From contig JAIOTT010000121.1 of the NCBI GenBank assembly GCA_021106655.1, positions 1 through 16,897 on the forward strand: 16,897 bases of DNA. The letters run 5' to 3'. Positions 6,279 to 13,900 of the stretch are shown one piece after another. Each line of letters begins with the position of its first letter. The first letter of the stretch is position 1. The notes beneath the pieces were generated by a model. The model searched no databases, had not been told where the DNA came from, and was given only the letters and a program-made list of their open reading frames with translations. The position numbers and the translations under genes were made by a program. The stretch is from Bacteroidales bacterium (GTDB lineage Bacteria > Bacteroidota > Bacteroidia > Bacteroidales > SMBSF77).

Positions 6279-8747
6279 CTATCCTTGATCATTCAAAAAC
6301 TGTTCCAAAGTCAGTTCATCTTTAATTCTTACTTCCCTGGCTTTACTTCCTTCAAAATGACCAACAATCCCGGCAGCTTCAAGTTGATCAATGATTCTTC
6401 CTGCACGGTTATACCCAAGTTTAAGTTTTCTTTGAAGTAATGAAGTAGATCCATGTTGATGTTGGACAATAATCCTTGCAGCTTCCTTAAAAAGTTCGTC
6501 TCTTTCAGAAGGATCAAATTCCTTACTGGCTTCTGAGTCTTCGTCGAGATATTCGGGAAGGTGAAATGCGTCAGGATAACCTCTCTGGGAACCGATATAT
6601 TCTGCAATTTTTTCAACTTCAGGTGTATCTATAAAAGCACATTGCAAGCGAACAAGGTCGCTTCCTGTTGACAATAGCATGTCGCCACGTCCAACTAACT
6701 GATCTGCACCACCTGAGTCCAGAATAGTGCGGGAATCAATTTTTGATGTTACACGAAATGCAATTCGGGCAGGGAAATTAGCTTTTATAGTTCCGGTTAT
6801 TATGTTAACTGAAGGGCGTTGTGTAGCAATGATTAAATGAATTCCTATTGCTCTGGCAAGCTGCGCAATACGGGTCAAAGGAGTTTCTATCTCTTTACCG
6901 GCTGTCATAATAAGGTCTGCAAACTCATCAATAAGTAAGACTATATATGGTAAATACCTGTGGCCATTTTGGGGATTCAATCTTCTGTTGATAAATTTGA
7001 TGTTGTATTCTTTAATATTTCTGGCCTGGGCATCTTTTAATAAATTATAGCGTGCATCCATCTCCAGCCCAAGTGAATTTAAAGTTCTAACAACCTGCCT
7101 TGTGTCCGTAATAATAGCATTTTCTGAATCCGGAAGTTTAGCAAGAAAGTGCCTCTCTATTTTTGAGAATAGTGATAATTCTACCTTTTTAGGGTCAACC
7201 ATCACAAATTTTAATTGAGAGGGATGTTTTTTATAAAGAAGTGAGCTTATTATCACATTCAAACCTACAGATTTTCCTTGTCCGGTTGCTCCGGCCATCA
7301 GTATGTGCGGCATTTTTGTGAGATCTGCAACATAGCTTTCATTTGAAATTGTTTTGCCCAAAGCAAAAGGAAGTTCAAAATTCGAATTTCTGAATCTCTC
7401 CGAACTAATAATAGAATGCATTGATACAGTCTCTGGGTTACGGTTTGGCACTTCAATACCAATGGTGCCTTTGCCAGGAATGGGTGCAATAATCCTGATT
7501 CCCATAGCTGCCAGACTCAAAGCTATATCATCCTCCAGGTTCTTTATCTTCGAAATTCTTACACCAGGGGCAGGTACAATTTCATATAAGGTAATTGTTG
7601 AACCTATAGTAGCTTTGATCTTATCTATCTGAATAGAATAATTATTAAGTGTTTCCACTATCCTGTTCTTGTTTGTTTCTAGTTCTTCTTTGTTAACAGG
7701 AACTGTATCACTTCCATATTCATTTAATAATTCAATAACAGGATATTTATAGGAAGAAAGATCAAGAGTGGGATCATAAGGAGTCTCGATAGTTTTATGT
7801 TCAGTCTCATCAGATTCTTTATTATCCCCATTTAGAATATCATTTTGTTCTACATTAGTTGCCGGGCTCTCAATCGTCAACTCAATATTGTCAGTAGATA
7901 TTTTTTCATTCTTAGGGGAATTCTCTTCAGAGAGATGGTTTTTATCTTCATCCGGCAATTTGTTTTTATCCAGATCAAATTCTACTGTTGTATGGCTTGG
8001 TGTTTCATTGGAAATTTTTTCATCAGAAAAAGTATTATATTTCTTATTTTCAGAAACATTATCAGCAAAAGTTTCCTTGGGCTCAGGAAAGAACATATTT
8101 CTGAAGAATAAAATCAGGTTTTTTATAGATAAGTTGTATGCAATGATCAGGAATCCTATTAAAATAAAAAATAGCAGGAAAGCTGTGCCTACTTTTCCAA
8201 GCGCTCCATTAAGCCATTCAGTTCCCTGAAAACCGAATGTACCTCCAAGTATAGTTGAAAAATCGGTATTCTTAAAAATAAAACCCAAACTAAGCGAGAA
8301 CCATATAATTGCAATAAATGAAAATCTAAAAGTTTTTCCAATAGGGAGTAGGGCAAAATGGAATAAGAGTTTTATGCCACTTATAAATAGGCAGAGAATT
8401 ATCATGAATGAAGATATTCCAAGCCATTCTTTAATGAATTGATGAGCAAGGGCTGCACCAAGTCTTCCTGTCCAGTTATGTGTTTCCACATCACTGTTAA
8501 ATAAAATACTTTTGAATGAGTGCGACAGGCTGTCGTCAGCATGCCAGTTAAAAAGAAAAGATATGAAGGCAAACAAGAGGTAAATTGAAAAAATAATTAA
8601 AAATAAGCCGGAAATAAATTTAAATTTCTCCGATTTAATAAATTTCAGAATACCACCAATTGAGCCCTTACCTTTCTTCTTTTTTATCCGTGAGGACCCA
8701 GACTCTTTCCTGGTGTTATTTTTTAATTTGTTTCCCTTGCCCGACAT
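6279..8747 (-). CDS. ftsK: DNA translocase FtsK
   Basis: This 822-residue septal DNA pump moves chromosome ends during division and activates dif-site recombination. It has a basic N-terminus (LKN..RKESGSSRIKKKKGKG), then four hydrophobic membrane segments at about 43-66, 112-132, 141-158 and 186-206. A charged low-complexity linker follows (about 222-330). The motor domain has Walker A GATGQGKS (486-493) and Walker B VLLIDE (603-608), plus IATQRPSVNIITG (640-652), which is typical of FtsK/SpoIIIE. The C-terminal winged-helix gamma domain (about 748-808, with SLLQRKLKLGYNRAGRI) reads KOPS-type DNA motifs. Full length and unbroken. It starts 9 bases after the DUF4412 gene stop and precedes the LolA-like gene, so a three-gene operon is likely. 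Confidence 0.97.
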   Translation of the reverse strand: MSGKGNKLKNNTRKESGSSRIKKKKGKGSIGGILKFIKSEKFKFISGLFLIIFSIYLLFAFISFLFNWHADDSLSHSFKSILFNSDVETHNWTGRLGAALAHQFIKEWLGISSFMIILCLFISGIKLLFHFALLPIGKTFRFSFIAIIWFSLSLGFIFKNTDFSTILGGTFGFQGTEWLNGALGKVGTAFLLFFILIGFLIIAYNLSIKNLILFFRNMFFPEPKETFADNVSENKKYNTFSDEKISNETPSHTTVEFDLDKNKLPDEDKNHLSEENSPKNEKISTDNIELTIESPATNVEQNDILNGDNKESDETEHKTIETPYDPTLDLSSYKYPVIELLNEYGSDTVPVNKEELETNKNRIVETLNNYSIQIDKIKATIGSTITLYEIVPAPGVRISKIKNLEDDIALSLAAMGIRIIAPIPGKGTIGIEVPNRNPETVSMHSIISSERFRNSNFELPFALGKTISNESYVADLTKMPHILMAGATGQGKSVGLNVIISSLLYKKHPSQLKFVMVDPKKVELSLFSKIERHFLAKLPDSENAIITDTRQVVRTLNSLGLEMDARYNLLKDAQARNIKEYNIKFINRRLNPQNGHRYLPYIVLLIDEFADLIMTAGKEIETPLTRIAQLARAIGIHLIIATQRPSVNIITGTIKANFPARIAFRVTSKIDSRTILDSGGADQLVGRGDMLLSTGSDLVRLQCAFIDTPEVEKIAEYIGSQRGYPDAFHLPEYLDEDSEASKEFDPSERDELFKEAARIIVQHQHGSTSLLQRKLKLGYNRAGRIIDQLEAAGIVGHFEGSKAREVRIKDELTLEQFLNDQG

Positions 8748-8756
8748 ATACTACTA

Positions 8757-9437
8757 TTAACCGCCAAACATTTCACGTAATTGTTCAGAGGAAACTTCTT
8801 CAAAATCAGAAGGGACAAGGAAGTCGGTTAATTTAACTTTTCCTTTTTTTACAAGCCTGGCAACTAGTTTAACGCTAAAATTGCCTGCACCTTCTTCATA
8901 TTCTAATATTGCACCATCAACTTCCCTGTATTCTGTACCGAAGTTCCATGCTTTATTTCCGAGTTGTTCAGTATAATAAAAGACTGAAATACTTTCTTCT
9001 CCATCATCGTCTTTAGTGATAAGCTCACCTTTTTTACATATATAGCCTGCAATCTCTTTAGTTTCATCTATATACTTAATCGTTGATTCAGGAAGATCAG
9101 CCATTTCTTTAGCAACTTCTTCGGCACTTTTTCGGATAACAAATTTCTTACCCATCATTTCAATATCCAGAAGAACAGTTTGAGTTTTTGCATCACCATC
9201 CTGTATTTCCGTAATGTAAGCACTTCCCTGATTCATTTCAGTTTTTGATTTATTTCCATATATAAACTTAGTTATTTCTTTTGGTAGCTGTGATAGTGTA
9301 GCAGGATCAATATCTCCTGTATATGTGAGATCATAAATTATTGTTCCTTTAAAAGGCTTGCCTCCGGCAAAAGTCGCAGTAGTGTATGCTATTAATAATA
9401 GCGACACAAAAAAAACAGATAAAATTGATTTTTTCAT
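8757..9437 (-). CDS. Secreted DUF4412-like protein
   Basis: The 226-residue protein starts with a signal peptide (KKSILSVFFVSLLLIAYTTATFAGG, cleavage probably after FAG or TFA). The mature part is built of short strands: KGTIIYDLTYTGDI, SKTEMNQGSAYITEIQDG, QTVLLDIEMMGKKFVIRKS, then YIDETKEIAGYICKKGELIT. The phrase 'T-K-E-I-A-G-Y-x-C-K-K' followed by a conserved acidic segment and a YYTEQ strand is the pattern I associate with DUF4412 and GLPGLI-type secreted proteins of Bacteroidota. Function is unknown. Position directly before ftsK (9-base gap) and the LolA-like gene suggests co-expression with septal and envelope functions. A TAACTTTG element lies upstream on the minus strand. Confidence 0.75.
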   Translation of the reverse strand: MKKSILSVFFVSLLLIAYTTATFAGGKPFKGTIIYDLTYTGDIDPATLSQLPKEITKFIYGNKSKTEMNQGSAYITEIQDGDAKTQTVLLDIEMMGKKFVIRKSAEEVAKEMADLPESTIKYIDETKEIAGYICKKGELITKDDDGEESISVFYYTEQLGNKAWNFGTEYREVDGAILEYEEGAGNFSVKLVARLVKKGKVKLTDFLVPSDFEEVSSEQLREMFGG

Positions 9438-9813
9438 AATGATTAATGAATTAAATTAATGGTTTAAATACAATGCTTTATTTGATTGCAAAGTTATCAT
9501 TCTTTTCAGGAATTTATATATTTATGTAGATTTTTTTTCGAAGGTCAGAGTGAATACAAAGACTAAGGAAAGTTTAAAATATATAGATACATATAACAAT
9601 AGCAATGTATGTGTGATCTGTTATAAAAATGTTACCTCCCTGGTGCAACACAAGTGATTAAAATAGTGTCTTGATCATGACAATATTTTTAATTCCTAAA
9701 TATTGATTGAATGTACCCTATATTAAAAAAATGAAATAAATAATTTCTATTTATAAAATATATCTATATTTGCATGTTTAGATAATTAGTTCTGAAACCT
9801 TTAAATTTAATTT
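9438..9813. promoter_or_regulatory. 376-base divergent intergenic region
   Basis: No gene is supported here; the DNA is very AT-rich and separates two divergently transcribed genes. For the minus strand, TAACTTTG (9496-9489) is a full match to TAnnTTTG, about 50 bases before the DUF4412 ATG. For the plus strand, TATATTTG (9765-9772) is a full match, about 40 bases before the Omp28-like ATG at 9814. Neither has a convincing -33 TTG at 19-21 bases. The central part (about 9540-9740) shows nothing recognisable. Confidence 0.5.
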
Positions 9814-10668
9814 ATGAAAAAAATTGCAATTATTTTATTTAGTCTTGCGATAGTATTTTCTTCTTGTGATAAGACAAAGGATGCAACGCCTCCGGCAGAT
9901 CCAAATCCGGAATTTAAGCCTACAGTTGTTAAAACTGACGCAAGGCCAAAAAATGTCGTTATTGAGAATTTTACCGGTGTTAGATGTGGTCACTGCCCCG
10001 ATGGTCATGCAATACTTCAGGGAATATTAGATGCTAATCCTGGCAGAGCTTTTGGTGTAGCTTGTCATCCTGAAAACGGAAGTTACAATTCACCATATGG
10101 TACTGATGAAGATCTTAGGAGAACATTTCTGAATGCTTTCTGGACTAGCGGATTTGCAGGATATCTTGCAATGCCCGTTGGTATGGTTAGTAGAAGAGTA
10201 TGGAGCAATGGAAACAGAACACAAAGCCGGGGTGAGTGGGAAAACTATGCCAATACAATTATGGGTGAAAGCTCCCCTGTAAATATTGGTGTAACATCTA
10301 AATTAGTGGGCGATACACTGATTACTGAGGTAGAAATTTATTATACCGATAGTGTTGCAAACGGACATACCTTATATTGCTATTTAACTGAGAGTGACAT
10401 CATAACCAAACAAGCAGGTGGAGGAGATAATTATGTGCATCACAGGGTTTTTCGTGAAAGCTTTTCCGGTCAATGGGGTGATGAACTGAATGTTGAGAAA
10501 AAAGCAGGTACTTTTATCAGGTATACTTATAAATATCTATATACTGCAAGCACATATAATATGGCAGAATGTCATTTGCTTGTTTTTATAAGAGATGCTG
10601 ACACTGAAGAGATTATTACTGGAAACAGTGCACATGTAGGAGAGGCTACCGAAGGTAATCCTTCCTGA
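9814..10668 (+). CDS. Omp28-related lipoprotein with CGHC motif
   Basis: The 284-residue protein has a lipoprotein signal peptide (KKIAIILFSLAIVFSSC) with the lipidated Cys at residue 18. A short acidic/proline linker follows (CDKTKDATPPADPNPE). The core begins with a thioredoxin-like strand and active-site-like turn VVIENFTGVRCGHCPDGH (48-65), where Cys58 and Cys61 form a CxxC pair, followed by helix AILQGILDANPGRAFGVACH. This N-terminal arrangement is characteristic of the Omp28 family named from Porphyromonas gingivalis. The rest is beta-rich (SPVNIGVTSKLVGDTLITEVEIYYTDS, VHHRVFRESFSGQWG). The location is probably the outer membrane, facing either side. Whether the CxxC is redox active is inferred. 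It is a single-gene transcript bounded by a TATATTTG promoter element and a strong palindromic terminator. Confidence 0.85.
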   Translation: MKKIAIILFSLAIVFSSCDKTKDATPPADPNPEFKPTVVKTDARPKNVVIENFTGVRCGHCPDGHAILQGILDANPGRAFGVACHPENGSYNSPYGTDEDLRRTFLNAFWTSGFAGYLAMPVGMVSRRVWSNGNRTQSRGEWENYANTIMGESSPVNIGVTSKLVGDTLITEVEIYYTDSVANGHTLYCYLTESDIITKQAGGGDNYVHHRVFRESFSGQWGDELNVEKKAGTFIRYTYKYLYTASTYNMAECHLLVFIRDADTEEIITGNSAHVGEATEGNPS

Positions 10669-10684
10669 TCCGTAAATTAATACT

Positions 10685-10734
10685 AAAAAACCGTAGTAGA
10701 TACGAACGGCCGTTCGTATCTACTACGGTTTTTT
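10685..10734. terminator. Bidirectional terminator: perfect 50-bp palindrome
   Basis: Positions 10685-10709 and 10710-10734 are exact reverse complements with no spacer. The core arms are 19 bp starting CCGTAG, flanked by six A on the left and seven T on the right. As RNA it gives a GC-containing stem ending in a U-tract in both directions, so it should stop transcripts from the Omp28-like gene (stop at 10668) and the cyclophilin gene (stop at 10748), which converge here. The stem is much longer than a usual intrinsic terminator. Confidence 0.9.
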
Positions 10735-10747
10735 TATGCATTCTTTT

Positions 10748-11185
10748 TTATTCCTCGAATATAATAATCTTTTCTATTTTATCCCCTTCTTGTATTTGAT
10801 CAATAACATCAATACCTTCATAAACCTTTCCAAAAACAGTATGATTTTTGTCCAGATGCTGTGTGTTTTCTCTGTTATGACAAACAAAAAACTGTGAGCC
10901 TCCAGTATCCCTACCTGAATGCGCCATAGAAAGAACACCTTTGTCGTGATATTGGTTATCTCCATCAAGTTCACATTTAATGGAATACCCCGGGCCTCCC
11001 ATTCCATTTCCATCAGGACACCCTCCCTGAATAACAAACTGAGGTATAACCCTGTGAAATGTTAATCCATCATAAAATCCGCTTTCGGATAATTTTACAA
11101 AGTTATCAACGGTATTAGGTGCATCTTTTTCAAAGAAATTCACCTTCATTGTTCCCTTTTTTGTAATAATTTCTGCTTTTTTCAT
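10748..11185 (-). CDS. Cyclophilin-type peptidyl-prolyl cis-trans isomerase
   Basis: The 145-residue protein is a single cyclophilin domain that speeds cis-trans isomerisation of Xaa-Pro bonds. The N-terminal strand pair KAEIITKKGTMKVNFFEKDAP leads into TVDNFVKL and the signature FHRVIPQFVIQGGCPDG, which holds the catalytic Arg and the Phe and Gln of the proline pocket. GSQFFVC and LDKNHTVFGKV complete the active site (Gln, Phe, His). Lysine sits where the tryptophan responsible for cyclosporin sensitivity occurs in eukaryotic forms. No signal peptide is present, so it should be cytoplasmic. It lies 165 bases after dapB on the same strand and ends at the palindromic terminator. Confidence 0.95.
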   Translation of the reverse strand: MKKAEIITKKGTMKVNFFEKDAPNTVDNFVKLSESGFYDGLTFHRVIPQFVIQGGCPDGNGMGGPGYSIKCELDGDNQYHDKGVLSMAHSGRDTGGSQFFVCHNRENTQHLDKNHTVFGKVYEGIDVIDQIQEGDKIEKIIIFEE

Positions 11186-11350
11186 TATTTTGTTTTCTTA
11201 ATTTAATTTGAAATCATCTTCTTTTATAGTCACGATATTTTTTTCCTAATCTATACGAATTAATTGGAATACTGGAATATTGTAATGAAAATATTTAACC
11301 CATCATTCCATCCTGAAATTTCTTCAGGATTCCATCCTTCCATTTTTTAA
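11186..11350. repeat. Intergenic repeat-like region with a small hairpin
   Basis: Phrases such as GGAATACTGGAATATTG and repeated CCATCATTCC / CCATCCTTCC give a low-complexity repeat look common between Bacteroidales genes. ATCCTGAA (11310-11317) pairs exactly with TTCAGGAT (11323-11330) around a 5-base loop, 20 bases after the dapB stop. There is no U-tract on the dapB strand, so it is not a clear intrinsic terminator. Confidence 0.4.
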
Positions 11351-12067
11351 TTAAAAACCCAACATATCTTTCATTTCAAAAAACCCACTCTTGCCAACTA
11401 TCCATTCTGCAGCAAGCACAGCTCCCAATGCAAATCCCTGACGGTTTTTAGCCTCATGTTTTATTTCCAGGCTGTCAATGTCAGATTCGTACTTTATTAA
11501 GTGTGTACCTGTGATATTCCCTTCCCGATTTGATGTAATGTTTATCATTCCAGTGTCTAATGAAGCAGTTCCACTCCATGCATTTTTTCTATCTAAAATA
11601 TCAATTGCATCATTAGCTAACTTTATTGCTGTTCCGCTTGGAGCATCTATCTTATGAATATGATGGGTTTCATCTATTGTAAGCTCATATTCATTCTGTC
11701 CATTCATAATTCTTGCCAGCTTCCTGTTAATTTCAAAGATAATATTTACACCTATGCTAAAGTTTGAAGCATAAATCATTGCCTGATCTGTTTGGACACA
11801 TAATTTATTAATTTCATCTAGTTCTTCAAACCATGCAGTTGTCCCAACAACGATTGGTACATTTTTCTGAAAACACCTTTTTATATTATCAGTCACACAA
11901 CCAGGCATACTGAAATCAATAGCCACATCTGATTCCGACAACTTTTCGAGATTATTTCTCCATTCTACCTCATTGTCGATCTTGAGAAAAATCTCATGAT
12001 GTCTACTTAGAGCAAGTTTTTCAATTTCCTTACCCATCTTACCGTATCCAAGTAATGCTATTTTCAT
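11351..12067 (-). CDS. dapB: 4-hydroxy-tetrahydrodipicolinate reductase DapB
   Basis: DapB reduces hydroxy-tetrahydrodipicolinate with NAD(P)H to tetrahydrodipicolinate in the diaminopimelate/lysine pathway, feeding peptidoglycan and protein synthesis. The 238 residues begin with the Rossmann motif ALLGYGKMGKEI (GxGxMG, residues 7-12). The conserved DFSMPG, VVGTTAW and YASNFSIGVNI segments follow. The active-site signature ETHHIHKIDAPSGTAIKLA carries the catalytic His-His, Lys, and the PSGT substrate loop. The Bacteroidota short form ends in GAVLAAEWIVGKSGFFEMKDMLGF. All key residues are present. It lies downstream of the DUF5683 gene after a 311-base gap. Confidence 0.97.
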   Translation of the reverse strand: MKIALLGYGKMGKEIEKLALSRHHEIFLKIDNEVEWRNNLEKLSESDVAIDFSMPGCVTDNIKRCFQKNVPIVVGTTAWFEELDEINKLCVQTDQAMIYASNFSIGVNIIFEINRKLARIMNGQNEYELTIDETHHIHKIDAPSGTAIKLANDAIDILDRKNAWSGTASLDTGMINITSNREGNITGTHLIKYESDIDSLEIKHEAKNRQGFALGAVLAAEWIVGKSGFFEMKDMLGF

Positions 12068-12378
12068 ATTTCTTATTTTGAATTAGAAATTCACCTTTTT
12101 AGACAGTATTTCTGTATGCGTTCACTGTTTTTAGTTATTATACTGAAATTGTTACATTGTTTATCTGTACGTATTTTTCTCTCCTTTACCTTTTTTCAGT
12201 CAAAAGATTCTTTAAAGGAATCCTTATAATAACCATAAAACTTAATTTGAAATATATCTTTTTTTAAAAAACAATTTAACAATTTAGCAATTTAACAATG
12301 AAGTTATTTAGTCCTTCAGTTATTTATACAGCTTACCTTAAACGGTGAAAACTTACAATGTTTTTTTAATCTATTCGT
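12068..12378. repeat. 311-base intergenic region with an octamer tandem repeat
   Basis: No gene is seen between the DUF5683 and dapB genes. An 8-base unit, CAATTTAA or CAATTTAG, repeats three and a half times at 12272-12299. AAGATTC and GAATCCTT around 12207-12228 form a weak imperfect dyad. No TAnnTTTG element for dapB was found on the minus strand, so whether dapB has its own promoter here or reads through from parAB is not resolved. Confidence 0.5.
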
Positions 12379-13002
12379 CTAAAATTTAAATCTTAACTTC
12401 AGGGTAGCCATGGGCCGATTAAATATCATATCATGATTAAATCCAGGCTCGAGTTTCATGCTGAGATTATCACTGATATCATACTCAAAGAGGTGAGCAT
12501 CAACAGTAGCATCAATGATATTCAGAATATACAATACACCAGATAAAATATAAGTCAATTCGAGGTTAGTTCTGTAATAATTTCTACCTTCTAACAAGGC
12601 TTCTTCACTGTATTTATTAACATAATCGTTGTCAGTTTCGACACTGTCGCCACTACTTACATAAATGTATGCGTCACGAAACTTTTTATATTCCTTATTA
12701 TTCAAATTTATAAAATAAAGTAGAGTTCCAACACCTGCATATATAACAGGAATTTTCCAATATTTTTTATTATAAGCCTGGCCCAGGCCAGGTAAAATAG
12801 CTGAATACAAAGCTGCTTTATTTGGCGAATGTTTCTTGATTTGTATTTGAACTGTATCTTTTGTATCGTTATTGACAGTGTTATTATTATTTTCCTGGCA
12901 GAAAATAAGTGTGCTTCCGTTAAACAAAAGATATATCAGAAAAAATAAAGTAATAGAATTTCTGATTGAGTGATCAATCCTTATTTTCAGGAAGATTATC
13001 AT
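12379..13002 (-). CDS. DUF5683 envelope protein
   Basis: The 207-residue protein has an N-terminal hydrophobic segment (NSITLFFLIYLLFNGSTLIFCQ) acting as signal peptide or anchor, then an Asn/Thr/Asp-rich linker. The DUF5683 core is KAALYSAILPGLGQAYNKKYWKIPVIYAGVG, in which PGLGQxYNxxYWKxPxxY is the defining motif, followed by LLYFINLNNKEYKKFRDAYIY. A second hydrophobic stretch is YILSGVLYILNIIDATVDAHLF. The end, MATLKLRFKF, is strand-like. The function of DUF5683 is unknown. In many Bacteroidales it follows parAB and precedes dapB, as here. Its ATG overlaps the parB stop by one base (TAATG), indicating translational coupling to parB. The family assignment rests on the motif. Confidence 0.88.
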   Translation of the reverse strand: MIIFLKIRIDHSIRNSITLFFLIYLLFNGSTLIFCQENNNNTVNNDTKDTVQIQIKKHSPNKAALYSAILPGLGQAYNKKYWKIPVIYAGVGTLLYFINLNNKEYKKFRDAYIYVSSGDSVETDNDYVNKYSEEALLEGRNYYRTNLELTYILSGVLYILNIIDATVDAHLFEYDISDNLSMKLEPGFNHDMIFNRPMATLKLRFKF

Positions 13003-13897
13003 TAATCATGATTTTCAATTATTGATACAATCCTTTCCAGATCTTCATCTGATTTGAATGGAATAACGATGCTTCCTTTACCTTTATTATTTCTTTTTAA
13101 TTCAATGCCTGAAGGAAATTTTGAAGCAAGATCTTTCTGGATCTTAACAAATTTAGGAGCTAACTGATTGCGTTGTGATTGTTTGGATTTTCCGGTTTTT
13201 AAATTACTAAGGTTTTTGACAATGTTTTCAACCTCACGAACAGAAAGACCCTTATTAATAATTTCGTTTAATATATTAATTTGTGTTTCAGTGTCTTTAA
13301 GGTTTATCAAAGGCCTTGCATGACCCATAGATATTTTATTGTCTCTTAAGGCAATTTGAATTTCTGCCGGTAGTTTAAGAAGTCTGATATAATTTGTAAT
13401 AGTAGTTCTGTTCTTTCCAACACGTTCACTAAGTTTCCCTTGGGTCAGATTACATTCTTCAATAAGCCTGTTATAGCTGATTGCAATATCAAGTGCATTA
13501 AGGTCTTCTCTCTGAATATTTTCAACTAAAGCCATTTCAAGCATTTGCTGATCATCAGCAAGTCTGATAAACGCAGGGATTACTTTCAGCTTAGCGATAT
13601 AAGCAGCTTTCAACCTTCTTTCCCCACAAATAAGCTGGTATTTATCATAACCGAGCTTTCTTACTGTTATTGGCTGAATTATTCCCTGTTCCTTAATTGA
13701 GTTAGCCAGATTATTCAAGGCTTCCTTTTCAAAATCTGCTCTTGGTTGAAATGGATTAGACTCAATTTTACTGAGTGTAATATTAGCAATTGCGCCTAAT
13801 ATAAACCTGCCTGAGCTATCAAAAGATGTAATATCTGTTTCCGGGCTGACAACAAAGCACTAAGGCCTCTGCCAAGAGCCTTCTTTTTAGCATTCAT
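13002..13897 (-). CDS. parB: Chromosome-partitioning protein ParB, interrupted by an apparent 1-base frameshift
   Basis: ParB binds parS sites, clamps DNA with CTP and stimulates ParA. Translation from the ATG at 13897, 3 bases after the parA stop, gives the canonical start MNAKKKALGRGLSALLSA, then runs out of frame to a stop. From about 13843 down, the next frame gives PETDITSFDSSGRFILGAI and SKIESNPFQPRADFEKEAL, then everything to the end: GIIQPITVRKL, GERRLKAAYIAKLKVIPAF, ALVENIQREDLNALDIA, the HTH LTQGKLSERVGKNRTTITNY, and the C-terminal dimer domain. Adding one C to the coding-strand run GCCCGG (13846-13842) restores 298 residues plus stop. If the shift is real, only a TTG at 13718 could begin the main frame, losing the ParA-contact peptide and the NPxQPR box. 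A sequencing or assembly error in the C-run is the simplest explanation. No slippery heptamer is present. Confidence 0.88.
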
Positions 13898-13900
13898 ATT

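Noticed and set aside
7845..8229. Plus-strand open frames antisense to the ftsK linker
   Set aside because: They lie opposite the charged linker and membrane region of ftsK, and their composition is explained by the complementary strand.
11310..11330. Intrinsic terminator for dapB
   Set aside because: The 8-bp stem is exact but has no U-tract following it on the dapB strand.
13002..13897. Programmed -1 frameshift in parB
   Set aside because: No X-XXY-YYZ slippery heptamer is present at GCCCGG, and no stem-loop is obvious. ParB is not known to use frameshifting. A lost base is simpler.
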